DNA from: Lepturacanthus savala
Taxonomy: Eukaryota; Chordata; Actinopteri; Scombriformes; Trichiuridae
DNA length: 64,000 bases
Reading direction: 5' to 3'
Assembly (NCBI GenBank): GCA_030544235.1
Contig: CM060462.1
Location: 35,544,526-35,608,525, forward strand
Shown here piece after piece: positions 35,300-48,022 of the stretch (position 1 is the first letter of the stretch; each line of letters starts with the position of its first letter). Position numbers and translations under genes: made by a program. Below the pieces are notes generated by a model. The model had not been told where the DNA came from, did not search any database, and was given only the letters and a program-made list of their open reading frames with translations.

Positions 35300-38100
35300 T
35301 GGACCAATACTATCTTTAATGCCATAGCGTCTTCCATTATGGCATTTTAAAGTTAAATATTTCAACAGTGTCAATTTACACAGCTGTAACTTCACAAGAA
35401 GATTCTTGAACTTTGTGTAAAAAGTAGCTTCAGTTAGAAAGGTCTGAAAAGGTTAAGATGTACACTGTAGCCTTCATTTTGACAGAGAAAAGTCAATACT
35501 GGCTCTCATGAGTGGAGAAATAACGGATATGGAGAAGAGTTTGGTGCATTCTCATATCATTTAGTAACCTGGTACTGGCTCAAATACTGTACGACAGGGT
35601 GATGCATACAGGACTTTATCTGCACAGGAAACCAAAAGATTAAATGTGTAAAGCGTTTTAACTTGGCAGTGTATCATAGGCTGAATTTGATGATTGATGA
35701 CTGGATCTAGGTTTGTCAGATACATAGACTTTAATAACATTAACTTCATGCTTTTTGCATCATTCCTCATTTCTGTGTACAATATGTATGGATAAGGCTG
35801 CCAATATTCTACTTTCTACTGTTCTTTTTTTTTTTTTAAGCTTTCAACCGATCCCATGAAAAGGATCAAAACCAACAATCTCAAAACTATCCAACTTCCT
35901 GACTGTATGGCACTCAGCAGTTCCAGAAAGCGATTTTTTAAAACATCTCACAAATAGACACTTTCATTTAAAAAAAACATCAACAAAAAAAGGTTTATTA
36001 ATTTAAACAGTTGGCCACTGTATTCTTTAGAAAACCCTACTTAAATATGAATAAATAGTGCATATGTTCATATGTTAAGGGATATTTCCAGCAGCAGATA
36101 AATCCACATTTGGTGCTCTAGTGAGTATTTCTGGCAGTTGTGTTCGATTCAGTCAAAATAAAGTGCAGTGTATTTTCATGATAATGAAGGAACATGTCAC
36201 CTGATGTGTTTTAACCAGAGGTGTAAGACACATCAACACATAATACTAGTAGATCATTTCATTGTTGGTTTAGGTCCGAACATGAGATTTGTTGACAATA
36301 AAAGAAAATCTAGAAAATCACCAGACGTGTCCCTTAAATCCGGGCAGCTGCTTCTCATCACACTGGAAAATATACTTTTTAGTGGTCTCTCATGACATGA
36401 GTGGGTGCTTTTTATTATTCAGCCGTCCATGAAGGTTGTGTATTTTTGTACTGTTTACTGTATGTATTGCAATATTTTAAAGGTACAACTTCAGCAGCTC
36501 AGATAGGAAGATGGTTAAATAAAGCAGTGGTAAGAGCCACTGATTTCAATTCCACCAATTAGACTGGTCATCCTCGTAACTGAACTCTTTCATGGTAAAA
36601 GAGTGTAAATACTGCAGAGTCTGGATCTTTTTAAAGTGGAACACCAACCAAGAGAAACGGATAAGTGTGTATTATTCAAATGAAAGATGTTTAGACTCCA
36701 AATTTAATTACAAATGTTTTTATGTAGAAATGCTGTGTCCCGTTGGAAGCGTTTAGATTCATACAGATGGAGCCATGTGGAGGTTTTGCTGCACAATAAG
36801 TAACAGGAGTGTGATTCTCCTGTTATTCTGATAGGAAACTGAGCTGTGTGGTCAAGGCCTATTTAATGGAAAATGTAACTTGCAAGACCTGCTGCACATT
36901 AACAGATGTTAGCTTTGACTTTACATACATCACTAATTAGGAAAAACATGTATTAAAACATGTTAGAATTGAATGCGTGTGCTTACTTTTGTTTGGTTTT
37001 ATTAAAATGAAGTCTTAAAGTTTATGCCTCTGCTGACGATCGCGGATCAGGAATTGTCGGAATTGTCATATTGCATGAATCACATGACAATCACATCACT
37101 AACATCCTATATAAAACAAAACGGATATTTTTTCCAACAGATCCAGATATATATCTCCTCCAGCTTTTTAGGATATACTTATCTCTATCATTTCAATTTG
37201 AGGTATTTGTCTAAACAAATTTCCATAGAAAATATATTGAACTTCTTCTATTTCTGGGGCTGCAGAAAATCAAGTAAGATATAAGGATGCTGTTATTTCC
37301 ATGTTTACCAGATGAAGAGTCCCTTATTTTTTTTACTTAATGCCATTATAGAAATCATATATCCATCATTATTTCTTGGTATCTGCCTCTAACAAGCAGT
37401 TTGTGCTACAGCCATAAACATGACTGATCACCCACCAACAATATGTATTGATGAAAAAACCTCTATTGGTAGAGAATTAATGAATGATGAAGGCTTTATT
37501 TCAATTTAAAAATTACAATTACAAATAAAATCATATTTGTCCATCAGAATTTATCAGAACAAGTTATCAAATCATAACTAGTATATCATTATAGAACACA
37601 TGATAGCTTAAATGAAAAAATCACATTCAATGAAATTTCACTGTAACCTTGACAATTTTAGATTTGAATGTCTATATATATAGAATAATAAAAAATGATG
37701 CAGGAATTTATGCAGGATTTTTTTTTGCTAAATTCTATATAATAATTATTATTATTATCATTATGATTATTATGTAATATAATATGACAGCAGGAATGTT
37801 TTAACTATTATATATAATAAAACATATATTTATTATATTATTTTTGTATTATTATTATTTTGCTTCTCTGTACTTGACCTAATATATGTACTGGTATATT
37901 TTTTTATAAAACAATTCTGAGTGAGGATTAAATAAATAAATAAAATGTGGTACCAATAAAAAATGATCTGATTAGACTTTACCTATTAGTAGCATTATTT
38001 CTCCAATCAGCTATTATTATTGTTATTATTATTATTATTACTTAAAACTATTGTTTTGATTGAATTTTTCAAGCATTTAAACTGTACCTTTACCTCTTTA
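35300..38100. other. cars1-ccnb2 intergenic region
   Basis: Strongly AT-rich. It holds possible extended cars1 3' UTR, an L2-like tail (37485-37700) and ATT/TTA-rich stretches. No coding exon recognised on either strand. Confidence 0.6.
37485..37700 (-). mobile_element. L2-type LINE 3' tail, related to 7095-8042
   Basis: Shares CTTTATTTCA, AATAAAATCATATTTG, TAGTATATCATTA, GATAGCTTAAA and GAAATTTCA in the same order as 7095-7300. These are two copies of one family in the same orientation. Confidence 0.65.
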
Positions 38101-38104
38101 TTGT

Positions 38105-38296
38105 CAGCCAATCAGAAGCGTCCTTTCAGAGCCTCGTCCAATCAGATTCGACGGCGTGCTATTTGAACGCTGCTCGGCTGCCTGTTGTTTACCTGCAGTA
38201 TTCGGTGTCCGCTGGTCTTGTCTGTAATTCTGCTGGTTGCTGCTGAACTAAGTCGTTTCTTAAAATCATCGTTTGGCCTCGCTGCCATCTTTAAAC
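38105..38296 (+). promoter_or_regulatory. ccnb2: ccnb2 cell-cycle promoter (two CCAAT boxes plus CHR)
   Basis: CCAAT at 38108-38112 and 38138-38142, both in the extended form CCAATCAG and 30 bp apart. Downstream is TTTGAA (CHR) at 38162-38167, preceded by a CDE-like GGCG at 38153-38156. In mammals, NF-Y on spaced CCAAT boxes and DREAM/MMB on the CHR give G2/M expression of CCNB2. The same grammar is visible here. Confidence 0.8.
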
Positions 38297-41200
38297 ATGT
38301 CGTCTGTGGAGGTTCGCGCTGTGGTACGTAAATCATGTATTTAGCTGTCTAGTAAAGTTAGGACTGCGCATCGAGAAGCTAACTATAAGCTAAATTGTAT
38401 TGGCTTCAGTTCAATTTGTTGTTCTGTTTCCTGCTTCACTGCGCTTTTTACCGGGACTACAACGTTCCTCTTTGCAGCATTTATACTCTATATTTTTTTT
38501 TTCAGCAGCTCCCTGCCGCAAACAACCTGGTGAAGATGGGTAAACGCGCTGCAGCAGGTCCGAGGAGAGCTGCACTGGAAGAGATCACCAACAAGCCTGG
38601 AGCAGCGGTCAACACGAAGGTTACAGCAAGACTCCATATGTTTCGAGTTCACTGTACCTAAAGCATGTCTTAGCAGCCAGGAGCCCAAAGAACATGCAAC
38701 ATGCGTTTCTTGTAATGATTGCTCCTGTCTATGCAGAGCAAGACATACGTACGTTAGATCTACTACTCTAATCTTAATCTAGTACTAAACAAACATGTTA
38801 AATATCTGCTTGATGTGACTGACTGCTGAAGCTTCACAGCTGCTTTTAAACATGTGGATGTTGTCCCCATCACTTGTGTTTACTGGCTATTGACAGCCAG
38901 TATGGTGGAAGATTGTTTCAACAGGGATAAAGTGACTTATTTATTCCCATCTTCAGAATAAATAACGGTTACTGTTGATGCATGTGTAGTTTTAAACAAA
39001 TATGGTGATATATTAAACATTTCTGCTTTTCAAAGGCAAATCTTTATCACCATCACTGTAAATTGAGTAGCATTGCTGGAAATGTTGTTTTGGGCTCTGG
39101 GACATGCAATGGGAGTTGACTTGTTTTTTTGAGACCTTAGTGGCAAACGCTAATCTGATAATTGGGTTGCTACTCTTCAAATCTAACATGCATACAGCCC
39201 AATACTCAGAAAATTATTCTTCACCCCTTCTAGAAGGGACCAGGCAAGGAAGCAGCCAAACCAACTCGTGCCCAAAAAACAAAACTGACCCAGACGGTGC
39301 ATCCTGTAACTCGGGTGGAGGCGCCTGCAGATCCTCTCCCTCCTGTTTCAGAGGAGTCAGCCGACGTGTTGATGAGGGAGGACGAGCTGTGCCAGGCTTT
39401 CTCTGAGGCGCTGCTCGCTGTGCAGGACGTGGATGAACAGGACGCAGACATGCCACAGCTCTGCTCAGAATACGTCAAAGATATCTACAACTACCTACAC
39501 CAGCTAGAGGTAACTCCTCCTGATCTCAGCCAAACTCTCTGCTTCGTGCTGGTGTTACAGCCTCGTCCGTCTCCACAGGTGCAGCAGGCTGTACGAGCAG
39601 ACTACATGAAGGGTTATGAAATCACTGAACGCATGCGAGCTCTTCTGATCGACTGGCTGGTCCAGGTTCACTCCAGGTTCCAGCTGCTGCAGGAGACTCT
39701 GTACCTCACAGTTGCCATCCTGGACCGTTTTCTCCAGGTAAGGACTTTATGAATATCTCAATCATTATGGGCTGTATAGAATACACACAGGTGCTGGTTT
39801 TAAAATTATTTCAACATTGCATTCCAAAAGTGAAAGTTTGTACATTTACAGTCATTTCACGCTTTCATATTTCAAGTGTCTTCATATTGATAACTTGACT
39901 AATAAACTCCAAATTCGATATCTGAGAACTGGAATCTTGTGTAAAGGTTCAATATCGAAGATGCCTGGTGCCACATTAATTGGCTCAAAACCCCTGCACA
40001 GGCCTTTAAATTGTTTCTGTCCAGGTCTGTAGATGACACATGGGGATGACTCTTGACTTGATGGTTGTCAAGACAACCATAATGCCTTGCACAAGAACAA
40101 GACCCAAAAGGTCACTAAAGAGTGTGGCTGTGTCCAAGCACATTAATATGGAGGTGAAGGGGGAAAATATGTGGTAGAAGGTGTACAAGCAATAGGGATA
40201 ACTGCACCCTGGAGAACACCAGGTATTATGAAGAGGAAGATTCAATACGCCAGACCCAACAATGCAGAAGAGCTGAAGGCCTTTATTGAGCAACCTGGGT
40301 TCTCATAACATTCAATCAGTGCCAAAGACTAACTCCATACTGCATTGCTGCAGTAATTCAGGCAAAAGGAGCCCCACTATGTATTGAGTGTTGTACATGC
40401 TGGAACTTTTCACATCTTTTTTGTATTTTATTGAGTAATCTGAGATACTGAATCTGGGATTTTGATTAGTTTATAATAAGAATTAAGATACTTGAAATGT
40501 GTATATATTCATAATTCACTTTAGAATGGAATTGTGGACATTTTTAATATAACTGATCAACACCTGTAATCCTTTCCTGCTGCAGGTCCAGCCGGTCTCT
40601 CGTAGAAAGCTGCAGCTCGTTGGTGTGACTGCCATGCTGGTGGCCTGCAAGTATGAGGAGATGTACGCTCCAGTGGTCGGAGACTTCACCTCCATCACAG
40701 ACAACGCCTACACAAAGTCTCAGATCCTGGAGATGGAGCAGCTGGTTCTGAGGAGCCTCAACTTTCAGCTGGGACGTCCACTTCCGCTGCACTTCCTCAG
40801 GCGGGCTTCCAAAGTAGCTAATGTGAGTTATTGTGCTATAAGGTCTAATATCTTAGACCATATTCAGGTCCTCAAGTTTTTTTTTTTTTTTGGCAGTTTT
40901 TGCCCACGAGTGTTCTGATATCACTCTAGTCTTGCAACAAAATGCACAGACCTTTCAAATTCAGTTCAATGACACATGCACTCATTTTAACCGTTGGGTC
41001 AGACCTACAGTCATCGCTTGTCAGGACAGTTGTGCTTGTGAGTCCCTCCAGAAAAATGTCTAGGATGGTTAAGGTTATGTGAACTAGGAAGAAATCTTCT
41101 ATAAATGGTCTCAGGTGACTGACGGAGTCCTATGCTGATGTCTGTGTTTCAGTCTGATGTAGAGAGACACACACTGGCCAAGTATCTGATGGAACTGACC

Positions 41201-41659
41201 CTCCTTGACTACGAGATGGTGCACTACCGGCCCTCTGAGATCGCTGCTGCTTCCCTCTGCCTCTCTCAGCAGCTGCTGGATGGGCTGACCTGGGTCAGTT
41301 TGACATTAAAGCAACTGGTTTAATGACCCTTTCCCCAACTGCTTCTTAAGTCTTTCTTTTCTCGTCAGTCTCCTACACAGCAGCACTACTCGACTTATGA
41401 CGAGGCCCACCTGAAGCCGATCATGCAGCACATCGCCAAAAATGTTGCACTTGTGAACGAAGGGAAAACAAAGTTTCTGGTGAGTCGTCTGACGTACATG
41501 AACTTAAGGAAATTTATAAAGCTATAGCTAAATGACTTTGTTTCTCTGCAGGCTGTCAAGAACAAGTACTCCAGCAGCAAGCTGATGAGAATCAGCCTCA
41601 TCCCTCAGTTGAAGTCTGTGATCATCAAGAACATGGCAGCTGCTCTAGTCCAACATTGA
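38297..41659 (+). CDS. ccnb2: G2/mitotic-specific cyclin B2
   Basis: Regulatory subunit of CDK1 at G2/M. Eight coding exons: 38297-38323, 38506-38619, 39234-39509, 39579-39737, 40586-40822, 41153-41293, 41369-41479, 41552-41659, giving 390 aa. Seen: a destruction box RAALEEITN at residues 30-38 (RxxL plus trailing Asn), the region EDELCQAFSEALLAVQDVDEQD, the cyclin-box signature MRALLIDWL (158-166), KYEEMYAP, and GRPLPLHFLRRASK. Together these point to the B2 rather than the B1 subtype. Exon 1 encodes only MSSVEVRAV. The junction at exon 2 (AAG then GTTACA) is a weak donor but maintains frame. The promoter carries paired CCAAT boxes and a CHR. Intron 3 is 69 nt, a multiple of three and stop-free. 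Intron 4 contains a deleted Tc1-type transposon. Confidence 0.97.
39788..40566 (+). mobile_element. Internally deleted Tc1/mariner-type element in ccnb2 intron 4
   Basis: The left end is CAGGTGCTGG and the right end is CACCTG with TA after it. The 5' part (GTCAAGACAACCATAATGCC, CCAAGCACATTAATATGGAG, GGGATAACTGCACCCTGGAGA) jumps directly to the transposase C-terminal part (GAAGAGGAAGATTCAATACG, CAGACCCAACAATGCAGAAGAGC, GCAAAAGGAGCCCC). Most of the transposase is therefore deleted. It ends 19 bp before exon 5. Confidence 0.7.
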
Positions 41660-41846
41660 CCAGCTTTTTTTTTTTTTTTTTTTGGTCAGTGGACATTTCA
41701 CTTGCACTTTATTTTAGATTCATGACCTGTGGAGGAACTTCACCAGTTTTATTTTTTTTTATCATTTTTACAAAGCATGTGGCTTGTTCAGAAACTTGGG
41801 ACTACCTTGTTTTGCTTTTATTGGTGTTGCTGAAAACCTCTGGTAC

Positions 41847-41852
41847 ATTAAA
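41847..41852 (+). terminator. ccnb2: ATTAAA polyadenylation signal, ccnb2
   Basis: About 190 bp after the stop codon. An AATAAA at 42031-42036 is an alternative. Confidence 0.45.
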
Positions 41853-41859
41853 ATCTTAA

Positions 41860-42798
41860 CTGTCTTTATTCCTGAGAAACTGGTGTTTTTTTGTCCCCCT
41901 CCCCAAACTTCTTTGCTGACTTAAATGAATTAACCAGTCCAAACTGATTTATTTTGAGCTTTAGTCAGTCTCACTCATGCCTTGTGTGAAATTTCTTGCA
42001 CACCTGGGTTTTAATTCAGAAAGCAGGTTTAATAAAAACTATGACCCTTAACCCTGAGATGAGGCCAATTTCAATTCTGGGAAAATTGAACTCTGGGGCA
42101 GTTATTGTAGCAATGACTTTTATTGTGCTTGTTGGCCAGTTTTCTTCCAATAAATATTGGCTTGTTTTCCTCAAATCATCTCAAGACATGTTAATTGGCA
42201 GTTGTAGATCTGGCAAATTATCAAGGACAATATATTATACCACTTGCATACACCAGTTTTTAACATCTCATTCTGAATATTACACAGCATAATATCTATA
42301 CATCATCCAGTCATGACACACAAGCGGTGCATGAGTTCTGAAACTCAGACTCAATTTGACCCTGCTTTCTGGACCAAACCCATGGTCTCATGTCTGGTAA
42401 CATGTTCTGTGCTTTGTATCTTGACTTAATTGTGGACTTCTAACTTATCTATGAGTGCTTTCACATGTGGCATACATGAAATTCATAGCTTAGAATCTTT
42501 TGGAATGTCAAACTTGGCTAATGAATGCTGTTCGTCTCACAAGTTGTCACTGGTTTTATTAAAAAATCTCCATTTAGTGTAATCTGTCACTTCTGAACTT
42601 TTTCAGAATATTTAACATCTCACTGCACAAAATCATCAAATCCTGAAATATAATCAGAATAGAATATCAGACTCAAAGCTTGTCTTTTTAATAGTTTATT
42701 ACTAAAATAGGTTTTGTGTGTAAAGCTGACAGGTTTCATAAGTATGGCACTAAGGGAAAGTCATGCTGGCAGGTGTCTGTAGATCAGAGTTGGTGTGT
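41860..42798. other. ccnb2-crystallin convergent gap
   Basis: AT-rich and without exons. It contains the crystallin 3' UTR next to 42799 and possibly a longer ccnb2 3' UTR. TTTATT at 42699-42704 is a candidate minus-strand polyadenylation signal for the crystallin. Confidence 0.5.
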
Positions 42799-45700
42799 TT
42801 AGTTAAAGCGGACTCTGCGCATGGAGCCAACAGTGCTGTTCTGGCTGCCCCAGTCAGAGAAGTTGTTGTAATCACGCTTCTCCAGGATGTAGTGAGGCCC
42901 TCTGTAGTTTGGTTCCTGATAAACTACCCAACTGTGAACAGCACACAAGGAGGTTAGAACACACAAAAAAAAAAACAGTATGAAATTCATTATCATTTTT
43001 GGTTACTAAACATTTGTATAATATACAAAAACAAATTAAATTTACTTTAATCATGTTCAAAGTACAGGATTGCTGCTTTTGAACCTGACTCAAAAACACC
43101 GAAGTAGAGCTGCAAAGATTAGGTTATTAAAAAATAATTCAGGTCCAGTGAAAGTGACCAGTGAAACAGCTTTCATTTCAACATTTTAGAGACTAAATTA
43201 TTAATCATGGGAAAATTACTGATTATTCTAATCTCAGCTTTGTTAATACGAGGGGAAAAATGATATGCTGTATTATGATCTTTAAATGCTTCAAAGTTCA
43301 TCATATCGCATGATCTTAATCAGTTGATGGAGTTCAAGATTAGTTTTGAACATACAAAAAGGTATTAATGTGCTCATGAAAAATATATATTTGAATATTT
43401 ACAATCCCTGACTGGGAAAAGTCCAGTTTACTTTTCTTGACTTAAAACTACCCATGTTAATGATGACTATGAACATGCATGTAGTCGTTCTGGTAATAAT
43501 CAGAAAGTGATTGTCAATATCATGAAGCCAGTTTAGTAAAAAATAGACAAACATGCAGCATTAATGTTATTCTGTGGAAAAAAGAACTAGATGAACAGCT
43601 CCTGTTATAAGCTGAACCTATTTTGAATCAGCTGATCATGTTTTGTTTAGTGCAGGTTCACATGATCAATCTAAGCCTTTTTATGACTGACGGACTCTTT
43701 ATTAATGTTCCCTCTGGGATCTTTTGAGTGCCAGTGAGATGTTGCACTTACGCTCCTCCGAGCACACGGATGGAGGCGACTCTGTTGAGGCTGTAACGGC
43801 TCATCAGGTTGGGGATGTCATCCTGGATCTCCATCTTCTTACCGGAGTAGCCGGCTCGCTCAAACAGCTGAGCCTTGCAAGGGTTGTTGTCCTGAAAAAA
43901 CAACACAAACATACAGATGCACCACTCGTGAGTGTGTGTGAGCCAACATTGACAGCATTTTCAAACAAAGCATCTTTGAAATTCATATTCTAGAGTCTGG
44001 GGATTTTCTGTGTTGTTTATTACCCAAATTAGTTTAATCTCTGATGCAAGAGATTTTGAAAATTAAAACAGGTTTGTGCAGACTTGTACAAGTATGTTTT
44101 TGCATGATTTGAATAATTGATAAGCAGCAGCTATGACTTCAGAAGAGCTAAAGTATGAACATGTCTCTAACATGACGCAACCCAGTGTTTGCATGTTTTT
44201 CTGCACCAGTACAAGAACTTACTGATTGTAAGTCATGTGTTTTTTTTACCTGTTTGACAGCGCGGACAGAGGAGATGTGGTCCATCTGAGCGCTCCACTT
44301 GTCACAGCTGTTGTACTCTCCGCGGTCGGCCATGTCCCACAGGTACTGACGGCCCCGGAAGTTCTCCTGCTCATAACCGACCCATCTTCAAGAAGAGGAG
44401 AGAGAGGAGTCAGATGCAAACAGCAGCAAGAAATAAAAATAGCAAGGAATGTAAGAGGAGAAAATGATGCAACATTTTACTGTCAGTTGAATTTAAGTTC
44501 GTTATCCAATAAATATTTTTTTTTTAAATGCAAAACTTGAATGTCTACAATTGTGTTGTTGTAGGTTACAATTGTAAGTAACATTTTTTTTACTTATAAA
44601 ACATCTCTCAAAACAAGAGTTACAAGATGCTGTACAATAAAACCATTATAGAAATATCAATTAGCTTTTTTTAATAAAAGTGTGGAAAAGAGTCAGATCA
44701 GTGTGTAGACACTAACTGACACTGTAGACTATTTATATACAATAAAAATAATAATAAAAAAAACTGAGCTAAACTTGGTTAGTTAAATATAACCTTTGTA
44801 TTAAACAGCATATCAATGTGTCAGTGTTAATCTCAGAAATGCTGGTAAAATAGTAGTTACATAATTCCTAGATGTTTATAAAAGCAGCTTTTTCCAACTC
44901 TGATTGATGTTTAGGCCTGTGACATGTAGGAATTTTGTTCTGTTTTTTGTGCTGCTATTTCTTTAATTCAAGATTTGTTTCTCTGTCAAGAGAAAAGGAG
45001 AATTTTACATTGTAAATAATGGGTCAGGACTTATATCTATGTTATTATGGAAAATCATACTTTTGTACCCCAACTACTCCTTTGCTTAAATAATTGAAAG
45101 ACTTTTAATTAACTATATCTACTTTTACAGTTTTTAATATGGTGAAAATGTGTGATGTAATTCATGCTGAATTCCAGCAAAAGGAAATAGATGAAGGGCT
45201 TCATCTATTTCTGTGTTGCAGTGACGTATCATTGCTTTAGGTGGTGGTGTTGACTTACGCTCCGCTCTCCACCTGCACAGAGTTGCATCTCTCTGGGAAG
45301 TTCTTTTCACTGAGCCTGGAACAGTCAGAACTCAGGTCCAGTCGTCTGCCGGCAAAGTTCCTCTGCTCGAAAAGGGTCACCTGAAATACCAGGAGAAAAA
45401 GTAAATATAAAGAGCAGATACATGTCCACATTCATATGTTCTTATTTGCACTACACATAGTGGTTTTACAGTTTCCCCAGTAAGATCTGAGTTTACTCAG
45501 GTGTATTTCATCATGGAGTCTTTTTCTATCCATCTGCATTGTTTAGATCTTCATTTAAGGCCAATAATATAGCAAAGGAGTACATAGACATTTGACTTGA
45601 TGGCTAGTTTACTCTAGTGGTTCCATCCTGAAGGTCAGCCCTCCAAAATATCAATCTGCAAATTTGTTGTCATCTATGGACAGAATTTACTCATCTAACT

Positions 45701-46662
45701 CATCTAAAATGTGGCCACGGCCCAACTAACCACATGTTTTTTTAAGAGGTCACAAGCCAAAAAGCTTAGAAGACCCTGGTTTAATCTTTCAAAATATATT
45801 GTGTTTTATAAGATTAATATATATTTTTTGTTAATCTTAACCTGAAAATGAAAAGGAAGTGGATTAGAAAGAATTGTACTAGTATTCATATCATCAATTG
45901 GATCTACTCAAGTACTAGTACCTTAAGATTTAAAAACTGTTTCTTATGCTGCTCCACTGATTGTTTGTGTGACAAATCATCCTTAACTCTTAGATTAAAT
46001 CTGCTTTGAATAATCATTCAATTAAATTGTTTCTGTCTTATTTTAGAAATTACATTCATATAAAACTGATTTCCCTGGATATACATTCTCAGTTCATTTT
46101 CACATTAGATCATCTCTTCAGAAAAAATAATGCTTTAATAAAATAACTGTACACAATTATATGACTCACCCTCCCACAGGACCCGTAGAAGGCACGTTGG
46201 AGCACAGACCCCAGCTTGCTGTAGGTATAGAAGCATTTTAATGAATAATATAATACAGTAAAGCCACAAAGAAACTTACAAATGATCCCACTAATGTTAA
46301 TATTTAAATCATGTTTGGAAGTGAAATTGAAGCTTCTAAGAATTTGATTTTTGGTCAACAAACATCACCATTTTCATTTCTACAGATTAGGACTGATTTA
46401 GCATTAGTATTTCAGTGGTTCAGTCTTAAGTTAAAACCATCATTTTGCACCTAAAATGTATGTGTGCATGTCTCCTACAACCATCACCACTGTCCAGATG
46501 ATTTTGGGAAACTGGCTTGAGCAGGAGAGGGAGCTGGAGGTGGGATGTGGAGCCACGGTCCCACCCACCTCCAACACCTCTGACCCTGGAAGCCTAGCTG
46601 GGTGCACTCTAAACATACCTGGTTTGTTGGGCTAATCCTGGGACCTTAGTAAAGATGTTCAT
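42799..46662 (-). CDS. crybgx: Beta/gamma-crystallin, crybgx-like
   Basis: Structural lens protein with four Greek-key motifs. Six exons on the minus strand: 46619-46662, 46170-46218, 45259-45380, 44250-44385, 43752-43891, 42799-42931, giving 207 aa. Residues 1-31 form an N-terminal arm (MNIFTKVPGLAQQTS, then KLGSVLQRAFYGSCGR). The motifs occupy about 32-72 (VTLFEQRNFAGRRLDL), 73-117 (WVGYEQENFRGRQYLW), 118-164 (AQLFERAGYSGKKMEIQDD) and 165-207 (WVVYQEPNYRGPHYILEK, ending RRVRFN). One motif per exon is the beta-crystallin gene plan; gamma-crystallins pack two motifs per exon. The sequence does not match CRYBA or CRYBB as I remember them and resembles the fish 'beta gamma X' crystallin, so the family is sure and the symbol less so. 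Converges on ccnb2, diverges from lctl. Confidence 0.85.
43108..43245. mobile_element. GRGCTGCAAC-family MITE fragment
   Basis: GAGCTGCAAAGATTAGGTTA followed by AACATTTTAGAGACTAAATTATTAATC-like sequence. Located in the last intron of the crystallin gene. Confidence 0.45.
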
Positions 46663-46690
46663 GTCAGCTCTGCGACCCCACAAGAAATCC

Positions 46691-46698
46691 CCTTAAAT
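46691..46698 (-). promoter_or_regulatory. crybgx: Candidate TATA box of the crystallin gene
   Basis: TATTTAAG on the minus strand, about 30-35 bp upstream of the start codon at 46662. A TATA promoter with a very short 5' UTR is usual for lens crystallins. Confidence 0.45.
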
Positions 46699-47970
46699 AC
46701 AGCAAGGTGCGGTGAGCCGACAGGTACTAGAAAGCTCAGAGTGGTTCTGCAACAGTCCTCGGGGCCCTGGACGCCATTGATATGCTAAACACACACACAA
46801 CCAAGCTTCATGTTGTCGCCGTCTCTCTACACGAATACACATCTGCTGCAAAACACTGCAACCGCATGCAGTGCACAAAAACACATACACACATGCAATT
46901 GTAATAGGTTTGTGTGCATGCAGATATACAAACAAGCAAGAAAGAACACAGTTTCTGTACACACACACGCAAGCAACCACACACACGCACACAAACTGCA
47001 CACTAACATGTAAATGTGTGGACATAGAGTGCAGTGCCAACAGTTTTTGACTTTGAACAATTCAGCATTTTCCACAACAATAGTCTGTAAACAATGCAGC
47101 TTATGATAATGGTCGTATTCATGCTTTGTGACGGGCGAGCTCCAGCACTGTATTCAGGGAAGAGGTCGTGACCTCAGGGGGCGGGGGGCTGACAGTGGAA
47201 ATGATTGGCTGTTTCACCTCTGTGAACCTGAATGTACAGATCATGTTCAGTTACACCTTAGGATGCCTTAAAACCAGCCATCAGTAATTCTGTGAATTTG
47301 TGATGTCACAACTATAAAGTCACCGCCAACTAGATCAGTTTAAAGATCGTACAAATATGTTATAATATTAGAATTAAAATATTTAAAGTGAGACTCATGA
47401 CTAACTGTTGCAGCAGAACCAGAGATGTTCTGAATCTATTCATTCCAAACACATTACTCTTCCTTGTCAAAACCTGGCACCTACATTACCCACAATACAC
47501 CACAACAACACTTTGGTCAGAGATTCGGTGTGTTATCCTAGTGGCGGCTAATGAAGCCTGCAGCTCCAGCAAAGATGAGGAGCTGCAGAGGTCTGCTAAC
47601 CTCACTTCTTTCTAACTCCATATCTTTTTTTATTAAAAACTAGTACAGAGGCATATTACATATACATACATATACACATTACATACTATTTAATAGGTTA
47701 AATATCCAGAATGTTCCACTGACGTTCCACTGAGTGTAAAGCCATGTATCGCAGAATGCATTTGCACCAACCAGTAGCAGTAACAGAGATTTTCAGGCTA
47801 AAATCTTTTATTTCCTTATTTCCACTGTGTAGGACAGGTAATATGTCAAGTGTCAATATGATTTTAAGGGGAAGTAACAATCTTTTCCTCAATGTAGATT
47901 TTTTTTTTTTTAAATATCAGTTCAATGAACAATCTTTTCATTTTATCAATGTGGAATGGAATTATGGAAT

Positions 47971-48022
47971 TTTATAATAATAGTTTATAATAATAGTTTA
48001 TAATAATAGTTTATAATAATAG
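47971..48022. repeat. 13-bp tandem repeat, four copies
   Basis: TTTATAATAATAG is repeated four times without change and is followed by two CATAATATTTT repeats. Confidence 0.95.

Noticed and set aside
46693..47075. Overlapping minus-strand ORFs rich in Cys/Val/His
   Set aside because: They are translations of CACA-rich, low-complexity DNA upstream of the crystallin and show no domain or splice context.
47971..48022. Four-copy repeat as a CRISPR-like array
   Set aside because: The units are directly adjacent with no spacers, in an animal genome.
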